Source of the DNA: an uncultured Rhodospirillales bacterium
Lineage (GTDB): Bacteria; Pseudomonadota; Alphaproteobacteria; Acetobacterales; Acetobacteraceae
Direction: 5' to 3'
Assembly (NCBI GenBank): GCA_903928895.1
Contig: CAIYSR010000158.1
Coordinates: 1-64,000 of the forward strand
DNA length: 64,000 bases
Shown: positions 25,927 to 33,753 of the stretch, piece after piece
Position numbering within the stretch: the stretch's first letter is position 1
How the letters are laid out: each line of letters starts with the position of its first letter
Notes under the pieces: generated by a model
Database searches by the model: none
What the model saw: the letters and a program-made list of their open reading frames with translations, nothing else
Told to the model about the DNA's origin: nothing
Program-made: the position numbers and the translations under genes

Positions 25927-26268
25927 ATGGATGCGCCGGAGCTCGATCTGCACGCCCTTGGACGGGACTGGGTGACGCTGTGGCAGAGCGAGCTGGCCGC
26001 GCTGGCGGCCGATCCGGAGGCGCAGGAGACCTGGCGGACCTGCCTCGGGCTTTGGGCAGGGTGGTCGGTGAACCTGTTGCACCTTCTGCCGGGGGCGCCG
26101 GCTGATGGCGGGGTTGCAGGGGGAGGTGGGGCCGCTGATGCGGCGCGGGCCGCGGCCGCTGCTGCTGCACCTGATGCACGCGATGCAGAAATCGACCGTC
26201 TGGCCCGCCATGTCGCCGAGCTCGAACGCCGGCTTGCCCGGCTGGAATCCGGCGAAGCCGGTTCCTAG
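25927..26268 (+). CDS. Small PhaE-like protein upstream of the PHA synthase
   Basis: A 113-aa protein with an N-terminal helical block (DLHALGRDWVTLWQSELAAL; ETWRTCLGLWAGWSVNLLHL), an Ala/Gly-rich linker and a C-terminal coiled coil (AEIDRLARHVAELERRLARL). This is the outline of PhaE, the partner of class III PHA synthases, but much shorter (PhaE proteins usually exceed 300 aa). It overlaps the start of the PHA synthase-like gene in another frame. It is probably a reduced PhaE or phasin-like helper; the assignment rests on layout and context. Confidence 0.55.
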   Translation: MDAPELDLHALGRDWVTLWQSELAALAADPEAQETWRTCLGLWAGWSVNLLHLLPGAPADGGVAGGGGAADAARAAAAAAAPDARDAEIDRLARHVAELERRLARLESGEAGS

Positions 26269-27307
26269 CCCCGGCTGGAAGGTCGCTGAACCGCCCGCGG
26301 ATGCCTTGCGCGAAAACGCCGGGCTGATCGCCGGCATCGCCGCCTATCGCCGCCACCCCTATCGCCGCGACCTGCCGGACCCGCCGGCGATCTGGCAGGA
26401 AGGCGGCAGCCGGGTGCTCGACTACGCGCTGCCCGGTGCCACCGGATTGCCGGTGCTTTTCATCCCAAGCCTGGTCAACCGCGCCTATGTGCTCGATCTC
26501 GCCGAGGGCGCCTCGATGATGCGCTTCCTTGCGGCTCAGGGCCTGCGGATACGGCTGCTGGACTGGGGCTGGCCTGGCGAGATCGAACGCGGCTTCGGCC
26601 TGACCGACTACATCGTCGGGCGGCTCGAACGCGCGGTGGCCGCGGCCGGCGAGAGCGTCGCGCTCATCGGCTACTGCATGGGCGGCCTGCTGACCATTGC
26701 CTTGGCCCAACGCCGTCCCGATCTGGTCGCGGCGCTCGGCCTGCTCGCGACCCCGTGGGATTTCCACGCCGGCGACGCCGCCCAGGCCCGCGAGTTCGCG
26801 GCCCGCCTGCCGCTGCTGGAGCCGATCCTGGGTTTCGGCCGAACCCTGCCGGTCGACCTGTTGCAGACCTTGTTCGCGCTGCTGGATCCCGAGGGCATCG
26901 CGCGGAAATACAGCGGCTTCGGCCGCATCGACCCCGCCAGTCCGCGCGCGCGGCGCTTCGTCGCCCTGGAGGACTGGCTCAATGACGGCATTCCGCTGGC
27001 CGCGCCCGTCGCCCGGGAGTGTCTGACCCTCTGGTACGGCGCCAACGCCCCGGCCCGCGCGCAATGGCGTGTCGCGGGACAGGTCGTGATGCCGCAGCAC
27101 CTCGACCTCCCCGCCTTCGTTGCCATTCCGGCGCAGGACCGCATCGTGCCGCCGGAGAGCGCGCGGCCGCTTGGCGCGTTGCTGCGCCACGCCAGCGTGC
27201 TGGAACCGAAGGCCGGGCATATCGGCATGGTGGCGGGCAGCAGCGCCGAGGCGGCGCTGTGGCTTCCGCTGCTGGCGTGGATCAGGGGGCTTGAAACAGG
27301 GCGCTGA
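26210..27307 (+). CDS. phaC: PHA synthase (class III PhaC-like)
   Basis: The protein has a lipase-like box with Cys as nucleophile, LIGYCMGGLLTIAL, as in PHA synthases, plus Asp in IPAQDRIVPPESA and His in AGHIGMVAGSSAE. This triad polymerises hydroxyacyl-CoA. At about 365 aa it is class III-like, which usually requires PhaE, and a PhaE-like gene overlaps its 5' end. The N-terminal start is uncertain: 26210 is given, but ATG codons at 26105, 26174 and 26183 are in frame. Base use is C-rich, unlike the G-rich genes on both sides. Confidence 0.8.
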   Translation: MSPSSNAGLPGWNPAKPVPSPGWKVAEPPADALRENAGLIAGIAAYRRHPYRRDLPDPPAIWQEGGSRVLDYALPGATGLPVLFIPSLVNRAYVLDLAEGASMMRFLAAQGLRIRLLDWGWPGEIERGFGLTDYIVGRLERAVAAAGESVALIGYCMGGLLTIALAQRRPDLVAALGLLATPWDFHAGDAAQAREFAARLPLLEPILGFGRTLPVDLLQTLFALLDPEGIARKYSGFGRIDPASPRARRFVALEDWLNDGIPLAAPVARECLTLWYGANAPARAQWRVAGQVVMPQHLDLPAFVAIPAQDRIVPPESARPLGALLRHASVLEPKAGHIGMVAGSSAEAALWLPLLAWIRGLETGR

Positions 27308-27390
27308 CGGCCCTTTTGCATTGCAGTAGAATACGCGCCAGGGAATAGCCGACACATCAACGCGGGCATAAGCCGCAGGGAGATCGCAAT

Positions 27391-28563
27391 ATGGACGATA
27401 TCGTCATCGTGGCCGCGGCACGCACGCCGGTGGGCAGCTTCAACGGGGCTTTCGCGACCGTACCCGCCCATGTGCTGGGCGCGACCGCCATCAGCGGCGC
27501 CATCGCGCGGGCCGGGCTCGAAGCGGCGGATATCGACGAGGTGATCCTCGGCCAGGTGCTGACCGCGGCGCAGGGGCAGAATCCGGCGCGGCAGGCGGCG
27601 CGGGCCGCGGGCGTGCCCGATTCGGCGACGGCGTTCGGGATCAATCAGGTGTGCGGCTCCGGCCTGCGCGCGGTGGCGCTGGCGGCGCAGCAAATCCGCA
27701 CCGGCGAGAGCGCCATCGTGGTGGCGGGCGGGCAGGAGAGCATGAGCCAGTCGGCGCACGCCGCCTATCTGCGGGCCGGGCAGAAGATGGGAGACATGGC
27801 CTTCATCGACACCATGATCAAGGACGGGCTGTGGGACGCCTTCCATGGCTATCACATGGGGACCACGGCCGAGAACGTGGCGCGGGCCTATCAGATCACC
27901 CGCGAGGAGCAGGATGCGTTCGCGCTCGCCTCGCAGCAGAAGGCGTCCGCGGCGCAGAAGGCGAGGAAGTTCGCCGCCGAGATCGTGCCGGTGACCATCA
28001 AGGGGCGCAAGGGCGACACCGTGGTGGATCAGGACGAGTATATCCGCCACGACTCCTCGATGGAAACGATGACGAAGCTGCGGCCGGCCTTCTCCAAGGA
28101 CGGTACGGTGACGGCGGGCAACGCGTCGGGCATCAATGACGGGGCCTGCGCGCTGGTGATGATGTCGGGCGCCGAGGCATCGCAGCGGGGGCTGACGCCG
28201 CTGGCGCGGATCGCTTCGTTCGCGACCGCCGGCGTCGATCCGGCGGTGATGGGGACCGGGCCGATCCCGTCGAGCCGCAAGGCGCTGGCGCGGGCGGGGT
28301 GGAAGCACGAGGACCTCGATCTGGTCGAGGCCAACGAGGCCTTCGCGGCGCAGGCCTGCGCGGTGAACAAGGACCTTGGCTGGGACACCGCCAAGGTGAA
28401 CGTCAATGGCGGGGCGATCGCGATCGGCCATCCGATCGGCGCCTCGGGAGCCCGCGTGCTGATCACCCTGCTGGCCGAGATGCAGAAGCGCGATGCCCAC
28501 AAGGGGCTGGCGACGCTGTGCATCGGCGGCGGCATGGGTGTTGCCATGTGCGTGGAGCGGTAG
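27391..28563 (+). CDS. phaA: Acetyl-CoA acetyltransferase (beta-ketothiolase)
   Basis: A 390-aa thiolase that condenses two acetyl-CoA into acetoacetyl-CoA, the first step towards hydroxybutyryl-CoA. The acyl-accepting Cys lies in [11 protein letters not shown] (about residue 89), the His in [17 protein letters not shown] and the second Cys in [11 protein letters not shown]. Start 27391 follows a GGGAG ribosome site. It is 83 nt past phaC on the same strand, giving a phaE-like/phaC/phaA order. phaB (acetoacetyl-CoA reductase) is not in the window. Confidence 0.93.
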   Translation: MDDIVIVAAARTPVGSFNGAFATVPAHVLGATAISGAIARAGLEAADIDEVILGQVLTAAQGQNPARQAARAAGVPDSATAFGINQVCGSGLRAVALAAQQIRTGESAIVVAGGQESMSQSAHAAYLRAGQKMGDMAFIDTMIKDGLWDAFHGYHMGTTAENVARAYQITREEQDAFALASQQKASAAQKARKFAAEIVPVTIKGRKGDTVVDQDEYIRHDSSMETMTKLRPAFSKDGTVTAGNASGINDGACALVMMSGAEASQRGLTPLARIASFATAGVDPAVMGTGPIPSSRKALARAGWKHEDLDLVEANEAFAAQACAVNKDLGWDTAKVNVNGGAIAIGHPIGASGARVLITLLAEMQKRDAHKGLATLCIGGGMGVAMCVER

Positions 28564-28584
28564 TCTTCCGCGCTGCCGGTTGAA

Positions 28585-28649
28585 GCGGGCGTTGCCCGCC
28601 GGCTCCGGCGCGGTCCGGAGACGGCGGGTGGCGCTGCGTTGAGCCACCC
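28585..28649 (+). promoter_or_regulatory. Three-hairpin leader before the CoA-binding/MetY gene
   Basis: Three adjoining stems occur: gcgggc/gcccgc (28585-28599), ctccgg/ccggag (28603-28620) and gggtggc/gccaccc (28626-28649, 10-nt loop). The last ends 24 nt before the GTG start. It may be the phaA terminator, a leader regulating the methionine gene, or both. It does not match a SAM riboswitch class that I can name with confidence. Confidence 0.4.
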
Positions 28650-28673
28650 GAAGGTTAATGCTGGAGATGCGCC

Positions 28674-30476
28674 GTGAGCGACCTTGCCCCGCTGGTTTAT
28701 GCCGATGCCCAAATCCGCTCGATTTTACAGCGGGTTAAGACGGTTGCCATGGTTGGCGTGTCGTCGAACTGGAACCGGCCTTCCTACTTCGTGATGAAAT
28801 ATCTGCAGGGGAAGGGTTACAAGGTGATCCCGGTCAATCCGGGGCTCGCCGGGCAGGATCTGCTGGGGGAGAAGGTCTACGCCTCGCTGCGGGATATCCC
28901 AGTGAAGGTCGATATGGTGGACGTCTTTCGCGCGTCCAATGCGGTGGGGCCGATTGCCGAGGATGCGGTGGCGATCGGGGCGCAGGTGATGTGGTGCCAG
29001 CTCGGCGTGCGCAATGACGAAGCGGCGGCGGTGGCGCAGGCGGGCGGCGTCGAGGTGATCATGGATCGCTGCCCGAAAATCGAGTTCGGGCGGCTTGGGG
29101 GCGAGTTGTCGTGGTCAGGAGTAAATTCCGGGATCATCCGCAACCGGCCGCCGGAGGCGCCGGTTGCGCCGAAAGCACGAACGACGATGCCGGCGGGGAA
29201 CCGGAGCTATGGGATCGAGACGCTGGCGGTCCATGCCGGGGCGGCGCCCGATCCGGTGACGGGCGCGCGCTCGACGCCGATCTACCAGACCACGTCCTAC
29301 GTGTTCCAGGATGCGGATCACGCGGCCTCGCTCTTCAACCTGCATAATTTCGGCTACATCTATTCGCGGCTGACCAATCCGACGGTTTCGGTGCTGGAGG
29401 AGCGGGTGGCGACGCTGGAGGGCGGGCGGGCCGCGGTGGCGGCGGCGTCGGGCCATGCCGCGCAGTTCCTGACGTTCTTCACGCTGATGGAGCCGGGCGA
29501 CGAGTTCATCGCCTCGCGCAACCTGTACGGCGGGTCGCTGACCCAGTTCGCGCTGTCGTTCAAGCGGCTGGGGTGGCATTGCACGTTTGTCGACCCGAAT
29601 GATCCGGCGAATTTCCGGGCGGCGATCACGGCCAAAACCAAGGCGATTTTCGTCGAGAGCCTGGCCAATCCGGGCGGCATCGTGGTCGATCTGGAGGCGA
29701 TCGCGGCGGTGGCGCATGAGGCGGGGATCCCGCTGATCGTGGATAACACGCTGGCGACGCCGTATTTGTGCCAGCCGTTCAAGTGGGGGGCGGATATCGT
29801 GACCCATTCGACGACCAAGTTCCTGGCCGGGCACGGCAATTCGCTCGGCGGTGTGGTGGTGGAGTCGGGCAAGTTCGACTGGGGCCGGAGCGGCAAGTTC
29901 CCATCGATGACGGAGCCGGAGCCGGCGTATCACGGGCTGAAATTCTACGAGAATTTCGGCGATTTCGCCTTCACCACCAAGGCGCGGGCGGTGGCGCTGC
30001 GCGATTTCGGGCCGACCCAGTCGCCGCAGAACGCGTTCTATACGATCACCGGGATCGAGACGCTGCATGTGCGGATGGATCGCCATGTCGCCAATGCGCA
30101 GAAGGTGGCGGAGTTCCTGGCGGGGCATCCCAAGGTGGCGTGGGTGTCCTATGCCGGGCTGGCGGGCAGTAGATATTTCGAGCTGGCGCGGAAATATATG
30201 CCGAAAGGCGCCGGCGCGGTGTTCACCTTCGGCGTGAAGGGCGGTTACGAGGCCGGGATCAAGCTGGTAGAGGCGGTCAAGCTGTTTTCGCATCTGGCCA
30301 ATGTCGGGGATACCCGCAGCCTGGTGCTGCATCCGGCTTCGACCACGCATCGGCAGCTGAGCGACGCGCAGCGGGCGGCGTCGGGGGCGGGGGATGATGT
30401 GATCCGGCTGTCGATCGGGCTGGAGGCGGCGGAGGACCTGATCCGCGATCTCGACGAGGCGTTGGCGGCGGGGTGA
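28674..30476 (+). CDS. metY: CoA-binding domain fused to O-acetylhomoserine sulfhydrylase (MetY)
   Basis: A 600-aa fusion. Residues about 1-145 are a YccU-like CoA-binding Rossmann domain (VKTVAMVGVSSNWNRPSYFV; QLGVRNDEAAAVAQAGG; MDRCPKIE). Residues about 175-600 are a complete MetY, a PLP enzyme making homocysteine from O-acetylhomoserine and sulfide: SRLTNPTVSVLEERVATLEGG, the PLP Lys in THSTTKFLAGHG, and TRSLVLHPASTTHRQL. The GTG start is preceded by GGAG. The fusion may tie sulfur assimilation to CoA or acyl-CoA levels; that is inference. It ends 4 nt before hairpin repeat E. Confidence 0.88.
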   Translation: MSDLAPLVYADAQIRSILQRVKTVAMVGVSSNWNRPSYFVMKYLQGKGYKVIPVNPGLAGQDLLGEKVYASLRDIPVKVDMVDVFRASNAVGPIAEDAVAIGAQVMWCQLGVRNDEAAAVAQAGGVEVIMDRCPKIEFGRLGGELSWSGVNSGIIRNRPPEAPVAPKARTTMPAGNRSYGIETLAVHAGAAPDPVTGARSTPIYQTTSYVFQDADHAASLFNLHNFGYIYSRLTNPTVSVLEERVATLEGGRAAVAAASGHAAQFLTFFTLMEPGDEFIASRNLYGGSLTQFALSFKRLGWHCTFVDPNDPANFRAAITAKTKAIFVESLANPGGIVVDLEAIAAVAHEAGIPLIVDNTLATPYLCQPFKWGADIVTHSTTKFLAGHGNSLGGVVVESGKFDWGRSGKFPSMTEPEPAYHGLKFYENFGDFAFTTKARAVALRDFGPTQSPQNAFYTITGIETLHVRMDRHVANAQKVAEFLAGHPKVAWVSYAGLAGSRYFELARKYMPKGAGAVFTFGVKGGYEAGIKLVEAVKLFSHLANVGDTRSLVLHPASTTHRQLSDAQRAASGAGDDVIRLSIGLEAAEDLIRDLDEALAAG

Positions 30477-30479
30477 GAC

Positions 30480-30601
30480 AAGCGGTTCTTTTTTGAAAAA
30501 AAGAACCAAAAAACCTCTATCCGTTGGCTTTGTTGTCTCCCGGGAGGGGACGAAGCCAACGGATAGAACGTTTTTGCTTCTTTTTTCAAAAAGAAGCGCT
30601 T
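30480..30601. repeat. Bipartite hairpin repeat, copy E
   Basis: The most compact copy. The left arm is closed by GGTTC/GAACC and the right by GCTTC/GAAGC. The inner flanks atccgttggctt and aagccaacggat are perfectly complementary, so the whole 122-bp unit can fold as one long hairpin. It lies between convergent genes (metY fusion and HAD). Confidence 0.88.
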
Positions 30602-30617
30602 GCTTCCTTCCCGGCTT

Positions 30618-31478
30618 CTACCAAACGAAGGCGGGAAGGCAGGCGACCGGCGCAAGCCCGGCGGCCCCGGCGGCGGCGTCGATGCGGGCGGGATCGGTGC
30701 CGAGGTCCTCGGCGTGGATGCCGCCGAGGACCCAGCAGGAAGCGAGGCCGGCGGCGGTGGCGCCGGCGATATCCGTGCGCAGCGCGTCGCCGACCGCGAG
30801 CACCCGGGCGGGGTGGACGCCGAGCATGGCGAGAACCGGGGCGTAGATGGCAGGATCCGGCTTGCCGATCCAGCGGGCCTGGCCGCCGATCGCCTCGTAG
30901 CCCTGGGTGAGCAGGCCGGCGCAGATGAGGCGGTTGCCGCCGCGGATGACTTCGAGGTCAGGGTTGGCGCAGACCATGGGGAGGCCGGCGTCGCGGCAGG
31001 CCTGCAGGAGCGGGGTCCACGAATCGAGATCGGTGGTGCTGCCGAGGTCGTCGGGTCCGGTGTTGAGGACGAAATCGGCCTCCGCCGGGGTGGCGACCTG
31101 GGTGAGAGGCAGGGTGTCGAAGACATTGCGGTCGCGCTCGGGGCCGAGATGGTAGACACGGTTGCCGAGGGTGGCGAAAAACGGGTCGGTGCGGTCGCGA
31201 AGCATGCGGTGGGTGGCTTCGCCGCTGGTGAGGATGCCGGTGTAGGCGTCATCGGCGATACCCATGCCGCGCATGGCGGCCTGGGCGACGGTGCTGCGGC
31301 GGGGAGCGTTGGACAGCAGGACGGTGGGTTTGCCGAGGGATTTGAGCTGCGCGAGGCAGTCGACGGCGCCGGGATAGGGGGTGACGCCGTCATGGATGAC
31401 GCCCCAGAGATCGAGGATGAAGCCGTCGTAGCCAGCGGCGAGATCGGCGAAGTGGGCGAGGTGCTGCATCGTGCTCAT
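30618..31478 (-). CDS. HAD-superfamily hydrolase (TIGR01459/NagD-like)
   Basis: A 286-aa phosphatase of the HAD class IIA group. Motif I is ILDLWGVIHDG, with Trp where most HADs have the second Asp, a variant characteristic of this subfamily. Motif II is VLLSNAPRR, motif III RWIGKPDPAIY, and motif IV AVGDALRTDIAGA. The substrate is unknown, possibly a sugar phosphate or nucleotide. Its start overlaps the pyrD stop (ATGA), so the two are translationally coupled, with pyrD first. Confidence 0.88.
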   Translation of the reverse strand: MSTMQHLAHFADLAAGYDGFILDLWGVIHDGVTPYPGAVDCLAQLKSLGKPTVLLSNAPRRSTVAQAAMRGMGIADDAYTGILTSGEATHRMLRDRTDPFFATLGNRVYHLGPERDRNVFDTLPLTQVATPAEADFVLNTGPDDLGSTTDLDSWTPLLQACRDAGLPMVCANPDLEVIRGGNRLICAGLLTQGYEAIGGQARWIGKPDPAIYAPVLAMLGVHPARVLAVGDALRTDIAGATAAGLASCWVLGGIHAEDLGTDPARIDAAAGAAGLAPVACLPAFVW

Positions 31479-32524
31479 TTCAGATCGGCGCCGATGGCGG
31501 CGGCGGCGGTGGGGAAGCCTTCGTGATCAAGGGCGGCGAGGAGCTCGCGCTTGATCCGGGGGATCAAAGCGGGGCCGTCATAGGCGAAGGCGGAGTAGAT
31601 CTGCACCAGGCTGGCGCCGGCCTTCAATTTCGCCAGGGCCTCGGCGCCGGTGGCGACGCCGCCGACGCCGATCAGGATGAGCCGGCCACTTGCGATGCCG
31701 GCGACCTGGCGGAGGATGTCGGTGGAGGGGCCGAACAAGGGGCGGCCGGAGAGGCCTCCGGCCTGGGTGGCGGCGGGCGAGCGCAAGGTTTTGGGGCGGG
31801 CGATGGTGGTGTTGGCGATGATGAGACCCTGGACGCCGGCGGCGGCGCAGGTTTCGACCACCGCTTCGAGGCCTTCGGGGGCGAGGTCGGGCGCGAGCTT
31901 GACGAGGAGCGGCGGGCGTTGCGGCAGCGCAGTGTTGACGGCGTCGAGGATGGCGCGGAGGCGGGCTTCGCCCTGGAGGTCACGCAGGCCCGGGGTGTTG
32001 GGGGAGGAGACGTTGATGACGATGTAGTCGGCGCGGGCGGCGACGGCGGCGACAAGGGCGGGGTAGTCGCGCTCGGGGTCGGCACCGGTCTTGTTGATCC
32101 CGACATTGGCACCGGCGGGAACGAGGCCGCGGGGAAAGGCGTTGAACTTTGCCAGATAGGCGGCGAGGCCGTCGTTGTTGAAGCCCATGCGGTTGATGAC
32201 TGCGCGGTCCTCGGTCAGCCGAAACAGGCGGGGGCGGGGGTTGCCGGGCTGGGGCAGGGGCGTGACGGTGCCGGCCTCGACGAAGCCGAAGCCAAGACCA
32301 GCGAGGGGAGCGAGGGCGACGGCGTTCTTATCGAAGCCGGCGGCGAGGCCGATGGGATTGGGGAAGGTCAGGCCGAGGGCGGTGATGGCCAGCCGCGGGT
32401 CATCGGCGCTGGACTGGTGGCCGGCGAGGCCGAGACGGAGCGCGCGCAGGGCGATGCCGTGCGCGGTTTCGGGGTCGATCAGGCGGAGCAAAGGCGTGAG
32501 CAGGCTGGCGAGGTGCGCGATCAT
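31475..32524 (-). CDS. pyrD: Quinone-dependent dihydroorotate dehydrogenase (class 2)
   Basis: A 349-aa membrane-associated flavoprotein of pyrimidine synthesis. Visible motifs: FPNPIGLAAGFDKNA, GFGFVEAGTVTPLPQPGNPR, NRMGFNNDG, INVSSPNTPGLRDLQ (the catalytic Ser lies here), LVKLAPDL and IGVGGVATG for FMN phosphate. The N-terminal helices (AHLASLLTPLLRLIDPETAHG) mark the class 2 enzyme that passes electrons to quinone. It is followed by the HAD gene with a 4-nt overlap. The end of the T6SS gene run (32634) lies 109 nt upstream on the same strand. Confidence 0.95.
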   Translation of the reverse strand: MIAHLASLLTPLLRLIDPETAHGIALRALRLGLAGHQSSADDPRLAITALGLTFPNPIGLAAGFDKNAVALAPLAGLGFGFVEAGTVTPLPQPGNPRPRLFRLTEDRAVINRMGFNNDGLAAYLAKFNAFPRGLVPAGANVGINKTGADPERDYPALVAAVAARADYIVINVSSPNTPGLRDLQGEARLRAILDAVNTALPQRPPLLVKLAPDLAPEGLEAVVETCAAAGVQGLIIANTTIARPKTLRSPAATQAGGLSGRPLFGPSTDILRQVAGIASGRLILIGVGGVATGAEALAKLKAGASLVQIYSAFAYDGPALIPRIKRELLAALDHEGFPTAAAAIGADLK

Positions 32525-32544
32525 GCCGCCCTAGGTGCCTCAAT

Positions 32545-32632
32545 CCGCGGCCTGGGGGAAGCCCAGGTCCGCCGCGGCCTGGGTGAAGCCCATGTCCGAC
32601 CGCGGCACAGTTGGAGCCACGTCCGCCCGCGG
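32545..32632. repeat. Three-unit tandem repeat between pyrD and the DUF4280 gene
   Basis: About 3.2 copies of a 27-28-bp unit that begins ccgcggcctggg and ends aagcccangtccg. Copies 1 and 2 are close; copy 3 is diverged. On the minus strand one frame would encode a 9-residue repeat of the form (A/S)D(L/M)GF(P/T)QAA, but this frame is not that of the DUF4280 gene. Confidence 0.7.
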
Positions 32633-32633
32633 A

Positions 32634-33020
32634 TCACGGGACCATCGTATTGACCTGACCGGGGTAGGTGATGGTGATGACGCCGGCCCATGAGCATTGG
32701 CATGTCGAGGCGTTGTCGAGGGTGGGCATCTTGCCGAGCGGCACGGTGGCGCCGCCGGGCTTCCAGGGGGTGGTTACGGGGACGCAGGGCATCGGGGTCA
32801 GCACGCCCATGGCGGCCGCGGTGGCGGCGGCGACGGTGGGGTTGGAGGGGCTCATGCACATCGCGAACGGCGGGATGTTCACGATCGGCTTGAAGTCCAT
32901 GATATTGGCCGCCGGCACCTTGTTGCACATGACACGGTTGACCGGCAGCACGATGAGGGAGGAGGGGGCGGCTCCGAAGGTGCACATGAGTGAGGCGCCC
33001 ATGACGACCTGGACTGGCAT
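32634..33020 (-). CDS. PAAR-like DUF4280 protein (T6SS spike tip)
   Basis: A 128-aa protein of the PAAR-like DUF4280 group: it starts MPVQVVMGASLMCTFGAAPS and has repeated Cys-Pro rich loops (FAMCMSPSNPT; PMPCVPVTTPWKPG; STCQCSWAGVI) that would bind metal at the spike tip. PAAR proteins cap VgrG and can carry effectors. There is no effector extension; it ends right after the PAAR-like fold. It is the last gene in the T6SS run (hcp 27 nt upstream), which fits the tip role. Confidence 0.82.
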   Translation of the reverse strand: MPVQVVMGASLMCTFGAAPSSLIVLPVNRVMCNKVPAANIMDFKPIVNIPPFAMCMSPSNPTVAAATAAAMGVLTPMPCVPVTTPWKPGGATVPLGKMPTLDNASTCQCSWAGVITITYPGQVNTMVP

Positions 33021-33047
33021 GGATCGGTTCCTTGCGCGGGATTGGGG

Positions 33048-33722
33048 CTAGAGCTTGACAGCTTCGGCGTCGGAGCCGAGCGCCTTCCAGAAACCCTGGA
33101 CGGCACCGCCGAGGGTGCCATCGGGAAGCTGGGGGCGGTAGTGCATGGTCACGGTGCGGTAGACGAAATGCACGGTCTCCTTGACCTCGAGGGCATCGGA
33201 CCAAGCGATGCTCTTGATCAGCACCTTGGTGAAGTCGAGCCGCAGATAGACCTCGCCGGCAGACGGGCCGCCGGCGGATTTGCGCTTGATGATGGAGGCG
33301 TGGTCGAAGATCTTGCGATTGAGAAGGTGGTCCATGAGGATCGACGAGGCCTTGTCGATCGAGCGTTCGAACGAGATGGGTTCGGGGTCGACGTGTTTTC
33401 CATCGGTATCGGCGGCGGGATCGTCGGCGGGGCGCGGGCGGAAGGTAACGGGGCCAACGGCGCCATGGGCACCGGAGGGGCCGACATTGGCGACGATGGG
33501 CTTGTTTTTTTCGGCCGTGGTGGACTTGGCCTTGCCGATGCTGAAGCTGAAATTGTCGACTTCCATGAAATGCCCGTCCTCGAAGCCCTTGAGCAGCTTG
33601 TCCGGCGTGAGGCGGGCGCTGATCAGTTTGGTCTGGGTTTCGGCGGCGATGGCGCTGCCTTCGGGGGCCGTGCCGTCGATCACGAATTTCAGATAGAGAT
33701 CTGTATGCTCGTCCGCAGCCAT
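33048..33722 (-). CDS. hcp: Hcp-family T6SS tube protein
   Basis: A 224-aa Hcp. The N-terminus DLYLKFVIDGTAPEGSAIAA and FMEVDNFSFSIGKA match the first beta strands; ISFERSIDKASSILMDHLLN and VYLRLDFTKVLIKSIAWSD match the second half, typical of the hexameric ring. Standard Hcp proteins are about 160-170 aa; a 40-50-aa variable loop (KNKPIVANVGPSGAHGA...DPAADTD) accounts for the extra length. It follows another Hcp-type gene by 31 nt. As tube subunit it would stack inside the TssB/TssC sheath. Confidence 0.88.
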   Translation of the reverse strand: MAADEHTDLYLKFVIDGTAPEGSAIAAETQTKLISARLTPDKLLKGFEDGHFMEVDNFSFSIGKAKSTTAEKNKPIVANVGPSGAHGAVGPVTFRPRPADDPAADTDGKHVDPEPISFERSIDKASSILMDHLLNRKIFDHASIIKRKSAGGPSAGEVYLRLDFTKVLIKSIAWSDALEVKETVHFVYRTVTMHYRPQLPDGTLGGAVQGFWKALGSDAEAVKL

Positions 33723-33753
33723 GATGTTCTCCTGATCCTACAGTCGAGCGTGC

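Noticed and set aside
28585-28673. Named SAM or SAH riboswitch before the metY fusion
   Set aside because: Only a short GCGCTGCG stretch recalls the SAH aptamer; the required helices and conserved core are not seen.
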